Shown piece after piece: positions 1 to 8,002 of a stretch of 54,576 nucleotides of DNA. The position numbers and the translations under genes are program-made. This DNA is from Verrucomicrobiota bacterium (lineage in GTDB: Bacteria > Verrucomicrobiota > Verrucomicrobiia > Opitutales > Opitutaceae). The DNA lies in the NCBI GenBank assembly GCA_019136515.1, contig JAGVUB010000004.1, positions 1 to 54,576 of the forward strand, in the 5' to 3' direction. Below the pieces are notes generated by a model. It was not told where the DNA came from. It saw only the letters and a list, made by a program, of their open reading frames with translations, and ran no database searches. Each line of letters starts with the position of its first letter. Positions within the stretch are counted from its first letter, which is position 1.

Positions 1-131
1 GGCCCGCACCGCAAGCGGTCGGCCGCACCGATGCAAAATCGGCGCCTCGGCGAAGCCTCCGACAACGCCGGCGCCGCGCTCCGGGTGGAGGCACAGCCGA
101 GCTCGAGCCGATGCTCCCGGCCACCGCCAGC

Positions 132-3100
132 TCAGTCCATTGCCGGAAGCTGGAAGGTCTCCATCGCCTTGCGCAGGTCCTGCATGAACATCGCCGCGCC
201 GCCGCCGTTGACCACGCGGTGGTCGAAGGTCAGCGCCATGGTGACGACCTCGGTGGCCTTGAATGTATTGCCGGTCCGGATCATCTCGTGGTGCGAGGTG
301 CCGACAAAGAGCGTGCCCATGGCCGGCGGCACCACGATCGGGATCGCGGCGCGCACGCCGAAGCTGCCCAGGCTCGAGATCATCAGCGGCGCGCGCACCT
401 CGACGATCTTGCCGCGGCGGGCCTCGTCGATCACGCGGTTGGCCTGCGGGATAACGGCGGTCACGAGCCGATCGCCCTCGAGCGCGACGGCCACGCCGAG
501 CTCGAAGTCCTCGACCTCGACGATGTGCGTGCCCTTGAGCACCAGCCGGCGGAACGACGGGTTGATCACCATCACCTGCGTCACCGCCCAGGCGACCATC
601 GACGAGGGCGACGGCGCCCCGGCCGGGTCGCGCAACTTGGCGATCTGCCGGGCCGCACGGATCGCACTCCAGTCGATCGCCAGCTCGATCGTGGCGGGCA
701 CGACCGGCGCAAGCCGTTGCGAGATCGCGGGCGCGAGCACCGGCTCGCGCGGCACGGCGCCGGGAGGCGCGCCGAGCTCGTCGAGCGAGACGACGCCGGC
801 GAGGCCGACGCGCTTGGCGATCGCCGCCTGCTCCGGCGGCGGCTCGGGCGGGAGCTGTACCAAGATTTCGGACGCAGCGGACCGGGCGGGCTTCGCCGAC
901 TTCGCGATCGCCGAAGTTTCGCCCGCCTCGAGCGAGACCGTGCGCCAGTCGACGCCGACCGGCGCCAGCACGCCGATCACCTGACCGACCAGCACGGTGT
1001 CGTCGATCTTCGTCCGCCAGCCGACGAACGTGCCCGCCTGCGCAGCCTCGATCGGATACACAGCCTTCTCGGTCTCGACCTCGCAGAGCGCCTCGTCGGG
1101 CTGCACCGGATCGCCGGGCTGTTTGAGCAGCGAGACGACGCGGGCGTCGCGGATGCCCTCGCCCATGATCGGCACCTTGAGCGGCTCCCCGGCGACCTTC
1201 TCCGGCGCCGTCCCGGCGGCGGGCACGGTGGCGGGAGCCACGGGCACAAAAGCCCGCGACGGCGGCGTGACGGTCGCGCGGGTGAGCGCGGCGGTCATCG
1301 TCTGGCGCAGGGCGGCAAGCACGCGGGCGGCATCGGGCAGCGCGGCGTATTCGCTGACGGCGTTGAAGCCGATCATCACGTTGCCCTTCGAAACCAGCAC
1401 CGGCGGGCAGACCATGCGCGAGAAGACCTCGGGCCGTTCGCTCAGCTCGGTGACGATCATCTGGCCGACGGAGCAGTTGACGGTATCCTCCTGCACGACG
1501 ACGAGCCGGCCCGTCTTGCGCACCGACTCGGCGACGGTCTCGCGGTCCCACGGCACGATCGTGCGCAAGTCGATGAGCTCGACGCTGAGCTCGTCGCCGA
1601 GCGACTCCAACGCGTGCTCGCAGAGCTCGACGGTGTTGCCCCAGGCGACAAGCGTGACGTCCGCGCCCTCGCGGCAGAGCCGCGCCTGGCCGAACGGCAC
1701 CGGGACGACCGGCTGCGTGCTCTCGCGCTCGGCCCAGAACATGTGCTTGGGCACGAGGAAGAGCACCGGATCCTCGGCGTGCATCGCCGTCCAGAGCAGG
1801 CCGGCGGCGTCGGCCGGGGTGCTTGGCACCACGACGTGGAGACCGGGGAGGTGGGCGAAGAGCGACTCGTTGGTCTGGCTGTGCCAGAGGCTGCCGCCGG
1901 GCAGGTACGCGCCGTACGGGGCGTAGATCACGGCGGGGCAGGTCCACTGGCCGTTGGTGCGCCAACGCAATGTGGCCAGATTCGTCGCGAGCTGGTTCCA
2001 GCCCGCGCAGATGAAGTCGATGAACTGGATCTCGAATACCGGTTTCCAGCCGTAGCTCGCGAGGCCGCAGGCGACGCCGAGGATGGTCGACTCGGCCAGC
2101 GGCGAGTTGACCACGCGGCCGGGGAAGTCGGTCGAGAGCGTGCGGGTGAGGCGGAAGACGCCGCCCTTCGGGTCCTCGACGTCCTCGCCGAAGATGAGCC
2201 GGCGGGGCTCGGCCTTCAGGCCGGCGCGCAGCGTCTGGTTGACGAGGTCGCCGATGCGGTACTTGCCGGCGGGGAACAGCTCGCCACCGAGCTCGGGTGT
2301 CCGGGAGGCGAAGACGTTGGTCTCCGTCTCCTCGGGGCGCGGATCCTCGGCCTTCTCGGCGCGGTCGTAGGCGGCGCGGACCTCGTCGCGCACCTCGGCC
2401 TCGAGCTTCGCAAACGCCGCCTCCGTGATCAGGCCCTCGGCAAGGAGCTGTTGTTTGAATACGGAGAGCGGGTCGCGGCCGGCGATGCGCTCGAGGTCCT
2501 CGGCGCTGCGGTAGAGCTTGTGGTCGTCGGAGCTGGTGTGGCTGGCGAGGCGCTCGGTGTTGACCCACAGCATGGCCGGGCCCTCGCCGGCGCGCAGCCG
2601 CGCAAGCGCGGCGGCGGCGGCGGCATGGACGGCCAACGCGTCGCAGCCATCGACCACTTGCCACTGCTCACGCGCGAGGACGCCGAGGGCGTAGGGGTTG
2701 GTCTTCCGGGTGGGCGTGCTGATGCCGTAGGCGTTGTCCTGCACCAGCATCAGGACGGGGAGTTTACGCTCCTGCGCGAAACACAGCGCCTCGTAGAAAT
2801 CGCCCTGGCGCGTGGCGGCGTCGCCGCTGCTGGTCACGACCACGTTGGGCTTGCCGTCCATCTGGAGGCCCCAGGCGATGCCGCAGGCCGGCAGCATCTG
2901 GGCGGCGGTCGGGGTGGGCACGCTCCAGATGTTGTGCCGGCGGGAGCTGAAATGGCCGGTGAGCTGGCGACCGCCGCTGGAGGACTCGCGTTTGCCGAAA
3001 TACTCGAGCGCGAGCTCGTAGGAGGAGACGCCGCGGGCGAGCACGAGGGCGCGATCGCGGTAGTACGGGCACGCGAAGTCGCCCTCGCCCAGCAGCAGGC

Positions 3101-3308
3101 CCACGGCGGCAAGCGCCTCGTGGCCCATGCTGGCGACATGGAAGTGTCCGCGTCCCTGGCGGTTGAGGCTCTCCTGCCGAAGATCACCCTGCCGGCTCTC
3201 GATCATCAGGCGCAGCAGGCGGAGCTTCGCCGCCGCGTCGAGCGCGGGGACGGCGGGCCGCAGGGCGGAGCTCTCGGAACGGGTCACGGGGGCTTTCTTC
3301 GCGGTCAT
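132..3308 (-). CDS. Fused 2-oxoacid dehydrogenase E1-alpha/E1-beta/E2 (lipoyl acyltransferase)
   Basis: One 1058-residue protein carries three parts of a pyruvate or branched-chain 2-oxoacid dehydrogenase complex. Residues about 15-330 are E1-alpha with a thiamine diphosphate motif (GDAATRQGDFYEAL then DNAYGIST). About 345-675 are E1-beta (GEDVEDPKGG, LAESTILGVACGLA). About 705-785 are one lipoyl domain (VETEKAVYP, likely lipoylated Lys748). About 850-1058 are an E2 acyltransferase ending in FDHRVVNGG. The E2 motif His-x3-Asp-Gly has Asn1034 in place of Asp, with His1030 kept. I see no clear peripheral subunit-binding domain. A TTG start 13 codons upstream is possible; the ATG giving MTAKK was preferred. 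The phosphofructokinase gene lies 81 bases upstream on the same strand, so the two may be cotranscribed. No E3 gene is visible. Substrate specificity cannot be decided from sequence alone. Confidence 0.88.
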   Translation of the reverse strand: MTAKKAPVTRSESSALRPAVPALDAAAKLRLLRLMIESRQGDLRQESLNRQGRGHFHVASMGHEALAAVGLLLGEGDFACPYYRDRALVLARGVSSYELALEYFGKRESSSGGRQLTGHFSSRRHNIWSVPTPTAAQMLPACGIAWGLQMDGKPNVVVTSSGDAATRQGDFYEALCFAQERKLPVLMLVQDNAYGISTPTRKTNPYALGVLAREQWQVVDGCDALAVHAAAAAALARLRAGEGPAMLWVNTERLASHTSSDDHKLYRSAEDLERIAGRDPLSVFKQQLLAEGLITEAAFAKLEAEVRDEVRAAYDRAEKAEDPRPEETETNVFASRTPELGGELFPAGKYRIGDLVNQTLRAGLKAEPRRLIFGEDVEDPKGGVFRLTRTLSTDFPGRVVNSPLAESTILGVACGLASYGWKPVFEIQFIDFICAGWNQLATNLATLRWRTNGQWTCPAVIYAPYGAYLPGGSLWHSQTNESLFAHLPGLHVVVPSTPADAAGLLWTAMHAEDPVLFLVPKHMFWAERESTQPVVPVPFGQARLCREGADVTLVAWGNTVELCEHALESLGDELSVELIDLRTIVPWDRETVAESVRKTGRLVVVQEDTVNCSVGQMIVTELSERPEVFSRMVCPPVLVSKGNVMIGFNAVSEYAALPDAARVLAALRQTMTAALTRATVTPPSRAFVPVAPATVPAAGTAPEKVAGEPLKVPIMGEGIRDARVVSLLKQPGDPVQPDEALCEVETEKAVYPIEAAQAGTFVGWRTKIDDTVLVGQVIGVLAPVGVDWRTVSLEAGETSAIAKSAKPARSAASEILVQLPPEPPPEQAAIAKRVGLAGVVSLDELGAPPGAVPREPVLAPAISQRLAPVVPATIELAIDWSAIRAARQIAKLRDPAGAPSPSSMVAWAVTQVMVINPSFRRLVLKGTHIVEVEDFELGVAVALEGDRLVTAVIPQANRVIDEARRGKIVEVRAPLMISSLGSFGVRAAIPIVVPPAMGTLFVGTSHHEMIRTGNTFKATEVVTMALTFDHRVVNGGGAAMFMQDLRKAMETFQLPAMD

Positions 3309-3389
3309 GTCGGGGCCGAGGAAGGGTGGCCCCGGTGGAGTTGGCAAACCGTTTGTCGCGGCGCCCGGCGCCGCCGTACACCGGCGGGC

Positions 3390-4475
3390 TCAGTCGCCCA
3401 GACTCGTGCCGACGCGCCGCGCCGACTCCACCCACCAATGATCGGTGGGCACGGTCTTGATGCCCTTGGCGACCTTCGCGATCGGCACCGGCACGCACTT
3501 GTCGTCGTGAGCGGCGACCATGTAGCCGCGGTCGTGGCACGAAGGCGTGCCGCCGCGCTGGACGTAGCCGAGAATCGTGACGCGTGCCTCGAGGTGGGTC
3601 AGCTCCTCGAGCAGTTTAGCCAACCGCATCGTATGGCCGGCACGGGCCTTGTCCCAGGCGGCGAGCGCCTGCTTGGCCTCCTTCTTGTCGGTGTCGTTGC
3701 GCGCACGGTCACGGCGGCGCAGCAGCAGCTCGAGCTCGTGGGCGTCCGAGGCGGGCAACGCGCCCTCGGCCACGGCCACGATGCTGAAGTTCGAGCCGTG
3801 TTCGGAACGGCGCCGGATCGCGGCGGCCACCTTCTCCACGTCGTAGGGGATCTCGGGGATGAGGATCACGTCGGCCCCGCCAGCGATGCCCGCGCCAAGC
3901 GCGAGCCAGCCGGCGCGGTGGCCCATGATCTCAGCGATGATGATGCGGTGGTGGCTGTGCGCCGTGCTGTGCAGACGGTCGAGCGTCTCGGTGGCGATGC
4001 CCAGCGCGGTGTCGAAGCCGATGGTGTCCTCGGTGAGCGCGATGTCGTTGTCGATGGTCTTGGGCAGGGTGACGATGTTGAGCCCCTTCTCGATCAGGCG
4101 CGCGGCATTCTTGTGCGTGCCGCCGCCGCCGAGGCAGACCAGCGCGTCGAGCTTGTGGCGCCGGTAGGTCTTCACGATCTCGGCGGTCAGGTCGCGTGTG
4201 GTGCCGTCCTCCTGCGGCATGCGGTGAGGTTTGTCGCGCGAGGTGCCCAGCACCGTGCCGCCAAGCGTGAGCATGCCGACCAGGCCGCGCTTATCCAGAT
4301 TCACCCAACGGTCCTCGATCATGCCAAGGAAACCGTCGCGAAACCCGATCAGCTCCCAGCCGTATTCGCCGACCGCGGCCTTGCCGACGGCGCGGATGGC
4401 GGCGTTGAGGCCGGGGCTGTCGCCGCCGGCGGTGAGGATACCGATGCGCTTGGTGCGGGCCTTCTTGGTTGCCAT
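3390..4475 (-). CDS. pfkA: 6-phosphofructokinase (group III type, phosphoryl donor uncertain)
   Basis: This 361-residue protein should phosphorylate fructose 6-phosphate in glycolysis. The N-terminus has the nucleotide/phosphate loop [14 protein letters not shown], followed by GGTVLGTSR, the donor-site loop [10 protein letters not shown], the catalytic PKTIDND (Asp as base), EIMGHRAGW and the substrate loop YVQRGG. The donor loop normally reads GGDGS in ATP enzymes or GGDDT in PPi enzymes; here both variable positions are Gly. The lysine of PKTIDND is common in PPi-dependent and group III enzymes. The donor is therefore ambiguous. A TTG start 14 codons upstream is possible, but ATG giving MATKK fits the family length better. 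It precedes the fused dehydrogenase gene on the same strand. A second, clearly PPi-type paralogue lies near 21 kb. Confidence 0.9.
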   Translation of the reverse strand: MATKKARTKRIGILTAGGDSPGLNAAIRAVGKAAVGEYGWELIGFRDGFLGMIEDRWVNLDKRGLVGMLTLGGTVLGTSRDKPHRMPQEDGTTRDLTAEIVKTYRRHKLDALVCLGGGGTHKNAARLIEKGLNIVTLPKTIDNDIALTEDTIGFDTALGIATETLDRLHSTAHSHHRIIIAEIMGHRAGWLALGAGIAGGADVILIPEIPYDVEKVAAAIRRRSEHGSNFSIVAVAEGALPASDAHELELLLRRRDRARNDTDKKEAKQALAAWDKARAGHTMRLAKLLEELTHLEARVTILGYVQRGGTPSCHDRGYMVAAHDDKCVPVPIAKVAKGIKTVPTDHWWVESARRVGTSLGD

Positions 4476-4634
4476 GGGAAACGACGGCAGGTTGGCGGAC
4501 CGCTCCGCCGACGGCAAACCCGCGGTTGTAAATTTCCGTCGACACGCCCGACGGTCCCCGCGCCGGTGCGCGCGCTCGGACCATTCGCGGGCATCCCGCT
4601 TGCCTCGTTGCGCCGGAGAGCAACGCTGCGCCGC

Positions 4635-4762
4635 ATGTCACCCCGTGCCCTCCTGCTCGCATTCCTCAGTGTCGCCACCGCCCTCGTCCCCGCCCGCGCC
4701 GGGGAGCCCGCCATGGCGGAGGTGATCCGCGACGACTTCGCCTTGACGGCCGGCCGGTCACT
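4635..4762 (+). pseudogene. Out-of-frame signal peptide of the following GH88 gene
   Basis: An ATG at 4635 opens a typical secretion signal ([18 protein letters not shown], then PARAG) and about 15 further residues ending RSLWHP. The frame then runs away from the GH88 domain, which continues in another frame from about 4763 (APDDWTSGFFPG). A single missing base near 4770 would join the frames. GH88 enzymes also usually have about 50 residues between signal peptide and the DWTSGFFPG motif, and only about 20 are present. This suggests a deletion plus frameshift, or a sequencing error combined with an unusually short N-terminus. Confidence 0.55.
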
Positions 4763-5746
4763 GTGGCACCCGATGACTGGACCAGCGGTTTCTTCCCCGG
4801 CTCGCTCTGGCTCCTGCACGACTACACTGGTGAAGCTCGCTGGAAGGCCGCCGCCGAGGACTACACCGGGCGGCTCGCGGGCCTGCGGCATTTCACCGGG
4901 CACCACGACACCGGCTTCATGCTCGGTTGCGGTTTCGGCCAAGGCTTCCGGCTCACCGGTCGCGCCGACTACCGCTCCGTGCTGCTCGACGGCGCCCGCG
5001 CCCTCGCGACGCGGTTTGGCCTCATCCGCTCGTGGGATTTCGGTCCGTGGGCGTACCCGGTGATCGTCGACAACATGATGAACCTCGAGCTGCTCGCCTG
5101 GGCCGCCCGGGAGAGCGGCGACACCCGCCTGCTCGCCATCGCGACGAGCCATGCCGACAAGACCCTCGCCGAACACTACCGGTCCGACGGGAGCAGTTTC
5201 CATCTCGTCGACTACGACCCGGCCACCGGCGCCGTACGCGGGAAACAAACGGTGCAGGGCTTCGCCGACGGCTCCACGTGGGCCCGCGGCCAGACGTGGG
5301 GCCTCTACGGATTCACGATGATGTACCGCGAGACGCGCCGCGCCGAGTACCTCGCGCACGCCCAGCGCATCGCCGGCTTTCTCCTCTCCCACCCCCGCCT
5401 CCCCGCCGACCAGATTCCCTACTGGGATTTCGACGCCCCCGACATTCCCCGCGCCCTGCGCGACACCTCTGCCGCCGCGGTGATGTGCTCGGCGCTGATC
5501 GAACTCGCCACGTTCTCCGAGCCCACCCTCGCCCGCCAGTACCTCGGCGTCGCCGAGACGCAGTTACGGTCGCTGTCGTCGCCCGCCTACCGCGCGCCGC
5601 TCGGCGAGAACGGCGGCTTCCTGCTCCTGCACGCCGTCGGCCACATCCCCGAGAAGCGCGAGATCGATGTCCCGCTGGCCTACGGCGACTACTATTTCCT
5701 CGAGGCGCTCCTGCGGTACCAGCGCACTCTCGTCGCGAAACAGTAA
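4763..5746 (+). CDS. GH88-family unsaturated glucuronyl hydrolase, 5' end damaged
   Basis: The 327-residue reading frame covers most of a GH88 (alpha/alpha)6-barrel, the family that hydrates and cleaves unsaturated uronic acids from products of polysaccharide lyases. DWTSGFFPGSLW opens the conserved core. VDNMMNLELL holds one of the two catalytic aspartates, and FADGSTWARGQTWG holds the second. PYWDFDAP and RDTSAAA are further family signatures. The frame has only a GTG at 4763 as start and lacks the first helices; its natural signal peptide lies in another frame at 4635-4762. It is probably non-functional as a secreted enzyme unless the frameshift is an error. A perfect 14-bp hairpin follows the stop. 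It does not belong to an evident operon. Confidence 0.75.
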   Translation: MAPDDWTSGFFPGSLWLLHDYTGEARWKAAAEDYTGRLAGLRHFTGHHDTGFMLGCGFGQGFRLTGRADYRSVLLDGARALATRFGLIRSWDFGPWAYPVIVDNMMNLELLAWAARESGDTRLLAIATSHADKTLAEHYRSDGSSFHLVDYDPATGAVRGKQTVQGFADGSTWARGQTWGLYGFTMMYRETRRAEYLAHAQRIAGFLLSHPRLPADQIPYWDFDAPDIPRALRDTSAAAVMCSALIELATFSEPTLARQYLGVAETQLRSLSSPAYRAPLGENGGFLLLHAVGHIPEKREIDVPLAYGDYYFLEALLRYQRTLVAKQ

Positions 5747-5760
5747 CCGCGATCGCCCCG

Positions 5761-5797
5761 TTGTGCCCTCGGCTCGACTCTGTAGCCGAGGGCACAA
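5761..5797 (+). terminator. Perfect 14-bp inverted repeat, possible terminator
   Basis: TTGTGCCCTCGGCT at 5761-5774 pairs exactly with AGCCGAGGGCACAA at 5784-5797 around a 9-base loop. It begins 14 bases after the GH88 stop codon and has no T run, so it may end transcription by stem strength alone or be an isolated palindromic repeat. Its right arm contains GTAG, like other repeats in this window. Confidence 0.5.
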
Positions 5798-5841
5798 TGC
5801 CTCGACGCGGTCCCGCCCGCCCGTTTCGCTCCCCGCCCCCG

Positions 5842-6756
5842 ATGGAACGTTCCTCGCTCACCCGTTTCGCCTGGCTCTCGATCGCCGCCGCGCTCGTCAC
5901 CATCGTCCTCAAGACGACCGCCTACCTGCTCACCGATTCCGTCGGTCTGCTCTCCGATGCCGTCGAGTCCCTCGTCAACCTCGCCGGCGGCATCATGGCG
6001 CTGATGATGCTCAAGATCGCCGCCCGGCCCGCCGACGACGACCACGCCTACGGCCACAGCAAGGCCGAGTACTTCTCCAGCGGAGTCGAAGGCACGCTCA
6101 TCCTCCTCGCCGCCGGCAGCATCGCCTACGCGGCCGCGCTGCGCCTCCTGCACCCCAAGCCGCTTGAGCAGATCGGGGTCGGTCTGGCCGTCTCCGCCGC
6201 CGCCTCGGTCGTCAATCTCGTCGTCGCCCTCGTGATTTTGCGCGCCGGCAAACGCCGCAACTCCATCACCCTCGAGGCCAACGCCCACCACCTGCTCACC
6301 GATGTCTGGACCTCGGTCGGCGTGGTCGTCGCCATCGGCGCCGTGTACCTCACCGGCTGGAACTGGCTCGATCCGGTCGTCGCGCTCGTCGTCGCCGCCA
6401 ACATCGTCTGGACCGGCGTGGGCATCGTCCGCCGCTCGGTCGCCGGCCTGATGGACACCGCCGTGGCACCCCAGGATCTGGCGACGATCAACACCGTTCT
6501 CCACAGCCACGAGGCCGCCGGCGCCCGGTTCCACAACCTCCGCACCCGCCAGGCCGGCGCCCGGAAGTTCATCAACTTCGACGTGCTTGTGCCCGGCGCC
6601 TGGACGGTCCAGCAGGGCCACGATCTGGTGGAGGTCATCGAGCAGGAGATCCGTCAGGGACTCCCCGACTCCACGATCTTCACCCACCTCGAACCGCTCG
6701 AAGATCCCGCTTCCTGGTCCGACACCGGCCTCGACCGCGGTCCCGCCGGGCGCTGA
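5842..6756 (+). CDS. Cation diffusion facilitator (CDF) metal efflux protein
   Basis: A 304-residue inner-membrane protein of the CDF family, which exports Zn, Co, Fe or Mn in exchange for protons. About six hydrophobic helices span the first 200 residues. TDSVGLLSDAVESL and ANAHHLLTDVWTS carry the paired His/Asp metal site of helices 2 and 5 (first pair here SDAVES, second HHLLTD). DDDHAYGHSKAEYF is the conserved loop between helices 2 and 3. The last 90 residues form the cytoplasmic dimerising domain (FHNLRTRQAG, KFINFDVLVPG). ATG at 5842 was preferred over ATG at 5797 because it starts right before helix 1. The metal cannot be predicted. No regulator of metal response is adjacent, although a MerR gene lies 1.2 kb downstream. 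Confidence 0.9.
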   Translation: MERSSLTRFAWLSIAAALVTIVLKTTAYLLTDSVGLLSDAVESLVNLAGGIMALMMLKIAARPADDDHAYGHSKAEYFSSGVEGTLILLAAGSIAYAAALRLLHPKPLEQIGVGLAVSAAASVVNLVVALVILRAGKRRNSITLEANAHHLLTDVWTSVGVVVAIGAVYLTGWNWLDPVVALVVAANIVWTGVGIVRRSVAGLMDTAVAPQDLATINTVLHSHEAAGARFHNLRTRQAGARKFINFDVLVPGAWTVQQGHDLVEVIEQEIRQGLPDSTIFTHLEPLEDPASWSDTGLDRGPAGR

Positions 6757-6910
6757 GGCCGAAGCGCCGGCCCCACTCGAGGCCCGACCACAGGGAAGTC
6801 TCCTGCTCCGACCCGGCGACCGACGGGTAACCGGCCTTGCGCCACGCCCGTCTTCCCCCACGCTGCATTTGAACAAAACCATTTGGGCCGAGTCCCACTC
6901 CGCACCTCCC

Positions 6911-7537
6911 ATGAGCACCCGTTCCGTCCTCGCCCTGACCTGCGCGCTCCTCGCGTCCGCGCTCTGCGCCGCGGAAAACACCCGTTTCTCGCAGTCCCTC
7001 TCGGTCGAGCAACGCGCCACCACGGGGCTCACGCAACTCAACTCCGACCAACTCGCCGCCCTCGACGCGCTCGTGCGCCTCGACCAAGCCCAACGCACGG
7101 CCGACAGCAAGAAGGCCGAGCCCGCCGCCGCGCCGGCCCCGTTCTCCCAATCCCTCTCCGTCGACCAGCGCCGCGCCGCCGGGCTCGAGCTGCTCACCGC
7201 CGAACAACAGGCGGCCGTCGATCTGCTCGTCGCGGCGCAGGCCGCCCCCGCGCCGCGCCACGAACTCGCCGCCACGCGGCCCGTGGAAGCCGTCGAGTTC
7301 TTCCCCAACCGCTTCGAGGTCCACGGGGAAGTCGGTTTCAGCTTCGGCGGCGGCAGCGGCGGCTACAGCTCCCGCGCGGCGTGGCTCACCACCAGCCTGC
7401 TCGACGTCAAGACCGGCACCGAGTTCGCCGTCACCGTCGCCTCCGGCCGTGAGAAGTGGAAACGCCCCTACCGCTGGACCAACGACTGGGAGAACGTCAG
7501 CTTCAGCCTCGAGGCCCCGCTCTTCCGCAAACCCTGA
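6911..7537 (+). CDS. Secreted protein with two FSQSLSV repeats, function unknown
   Basis: This 208-residue protein starts with a clean signal peptide (MSTRSVLALTCALLASALCA). Two copies of a roughly 35-residue unit follow: FSQSLSVEQR near residue 26 and FSQSLSVDQR near residue 78. Each continues as Gly-Leu, then L-N/T-x-x-Q-x-A-A-L/V-D-x-L-V, suggesting a short helical hairpin. An Ala/Pro linker separates them. The last 80 residues look like a beta-rich domain (GEVGFSFGGGSGGYS, WENVSFSLEAPLF). No family recognised. A strong intrinsic terminator lies 23 bases after the stop, so it is probably a single-gene transcript. Confidence 0.7.
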   Translation: MSTRSVLALTCALLASALCAAENTRFSQSLSVEQRATTGLTQLNSDQLAALDALVRLDQAQRTADSKKAEPAAAPAPFSQSLSVDQRRAAGLELLTAEQQAAVDLLVAAQAAPAPRHELAATRPVEAVEFFPNRFEVHGEVGFSFGGGSGGYSSRAAWLTTSLLDVKTGTEFAVTVASGREKWKRPYRWTNDWENVSFSLEAPLFRKP

Positions 7538-7560
7538 GCCTGCGCCCCGCCCCCTTTCCT

Positions 7561-7589
7561 GGCCGCACCCACCCGGGTGCGGCCTTTTT
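7561..7589 (+). terminator. Rho-independent terminator
   Basis: GGCCGCACCC (7561-7570) pairs perfectly with GGGTGCGGCC (7575-7584) around an ACCC loop and is followed by TTTTT. This is the clearest intrinsic terminator in the window and closes the gene ending at 7537. Confidence 0.92.
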
Positions 7590-7710
7590 GTTTGGCTGCC
7601 GTTCCGCCCGACAATGCGAAACCGCTGGAGGTGACTACCGCTTCACCCGGCAGAGTGCGCGCGGCGGCAACACCGCCGACCACGCAGTTGGAAACACCAC
7701 CGCAGACACC

Positions 7711-7899
7711 ATGAAAAACGTCACCAAAGACCAGTTCATCGCCGTGCTCGCCGAAGCCGGCGTCACCGAGGAGCAGAAAGCGCGATTGCATGCCGCGTTC
7801 GAAAAACGGTATCCGGAAGCCCACCAAAGCTTCCTCGAATTCCTCGGCTTCCCGGCCGAGGCCATTCGCGACATCCGCACCGCCAGCCGGAAGGCCTGA
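7711..7899 (+). CDS. Small stand-alone copy of the MerR-associated C-terminal domain
   Basis: A 62-residue protein (starts MKNVTKDQFIAVLAEAG, contains YPEAHQSFLEFLGFP). It aligns along its full length with the last 60 residues of the MerR-type regulator encoded 100 bases downstream: KDQFIAVLAEAGV against KERWVQLLAACGL, PEAHQSFLEFLGFPAEAI against PEAHQDFLESLGLPSAEI, and IRTAS against IRKWS. No DNA-binding part is present. It may pair with, sense for, or compete with the regulator. The start was chosen as the only ATG that begins at the domain boundary. A 13-bp hairpin follows the stop. Confidence 0.75.
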   Translation: MKNVTKDQFIAVLAEAGVTEEQKARLHAAFEKRYPEAHQSFLEFLGFPAEAIRDIRTASRKA

Positions 7900-7906
7900 G
7901 TCCCGC

Positions 7907-7935
7907 GGAGCCGGCGGCCCGAGGCCGCCGGCTCC
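7907..7935 (+). terminator. Strong hairpin after the small domain gene
   Basis: GGAGCCGGCGGCC (7907-7919) pairs perfectly with GGCCGCCGGCTCC (7923-7935) around a CGA loop, beginning 8 bases after the stop codon at 7899. No T run follows directly. It could end or attenuate transcription ahead of the MerR gene. Confidence 0.5.
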
Positions 7936-7946
7936 GTCTGCTCCAG

Positions 7947-7974
7947 CCTTCGTTCTCTTCGTTACCTTTTGTCG
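7947..7974. repeat. Dispersed TTCGTT/CTTCGTT repeat, copy 1
   Basis: CCTTCGTTCTCTTCGTTACC followed by TTTTGTCG closely matches 41513-41540 (CCTTCGTTTTCTTCGTTGGC, then TTCTGTCG). The two copies lie 33 kb apart in different intergenic contexts, so this is an interspersed repeat. I believe similar strings occur in Opitutaceae genomes, but cannot check that here. Confidence 0.5.
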
Positions 7975-8002
7975 TCCGTCTCCGCACGCCCCGCTTCGCT
8001 CC

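Noticed and set aside
111..5063. A 1650-codon open frame on the plus strand opposite the fused dehydrogenase and PFK genes
   Set aside because: It is a GC-rich antisense shadow: repetitive Arg/Ala/Gly/Asp-rich protein, no motif, and it covers two well-supported minus-strand genes.
4349..5392. 347-codon minus-strand frame over the GH88 region
   Set aside because: Shadow of the GH88 and PFK coding regions without motifs; the GH88 motifs on the plus strand are decisive.
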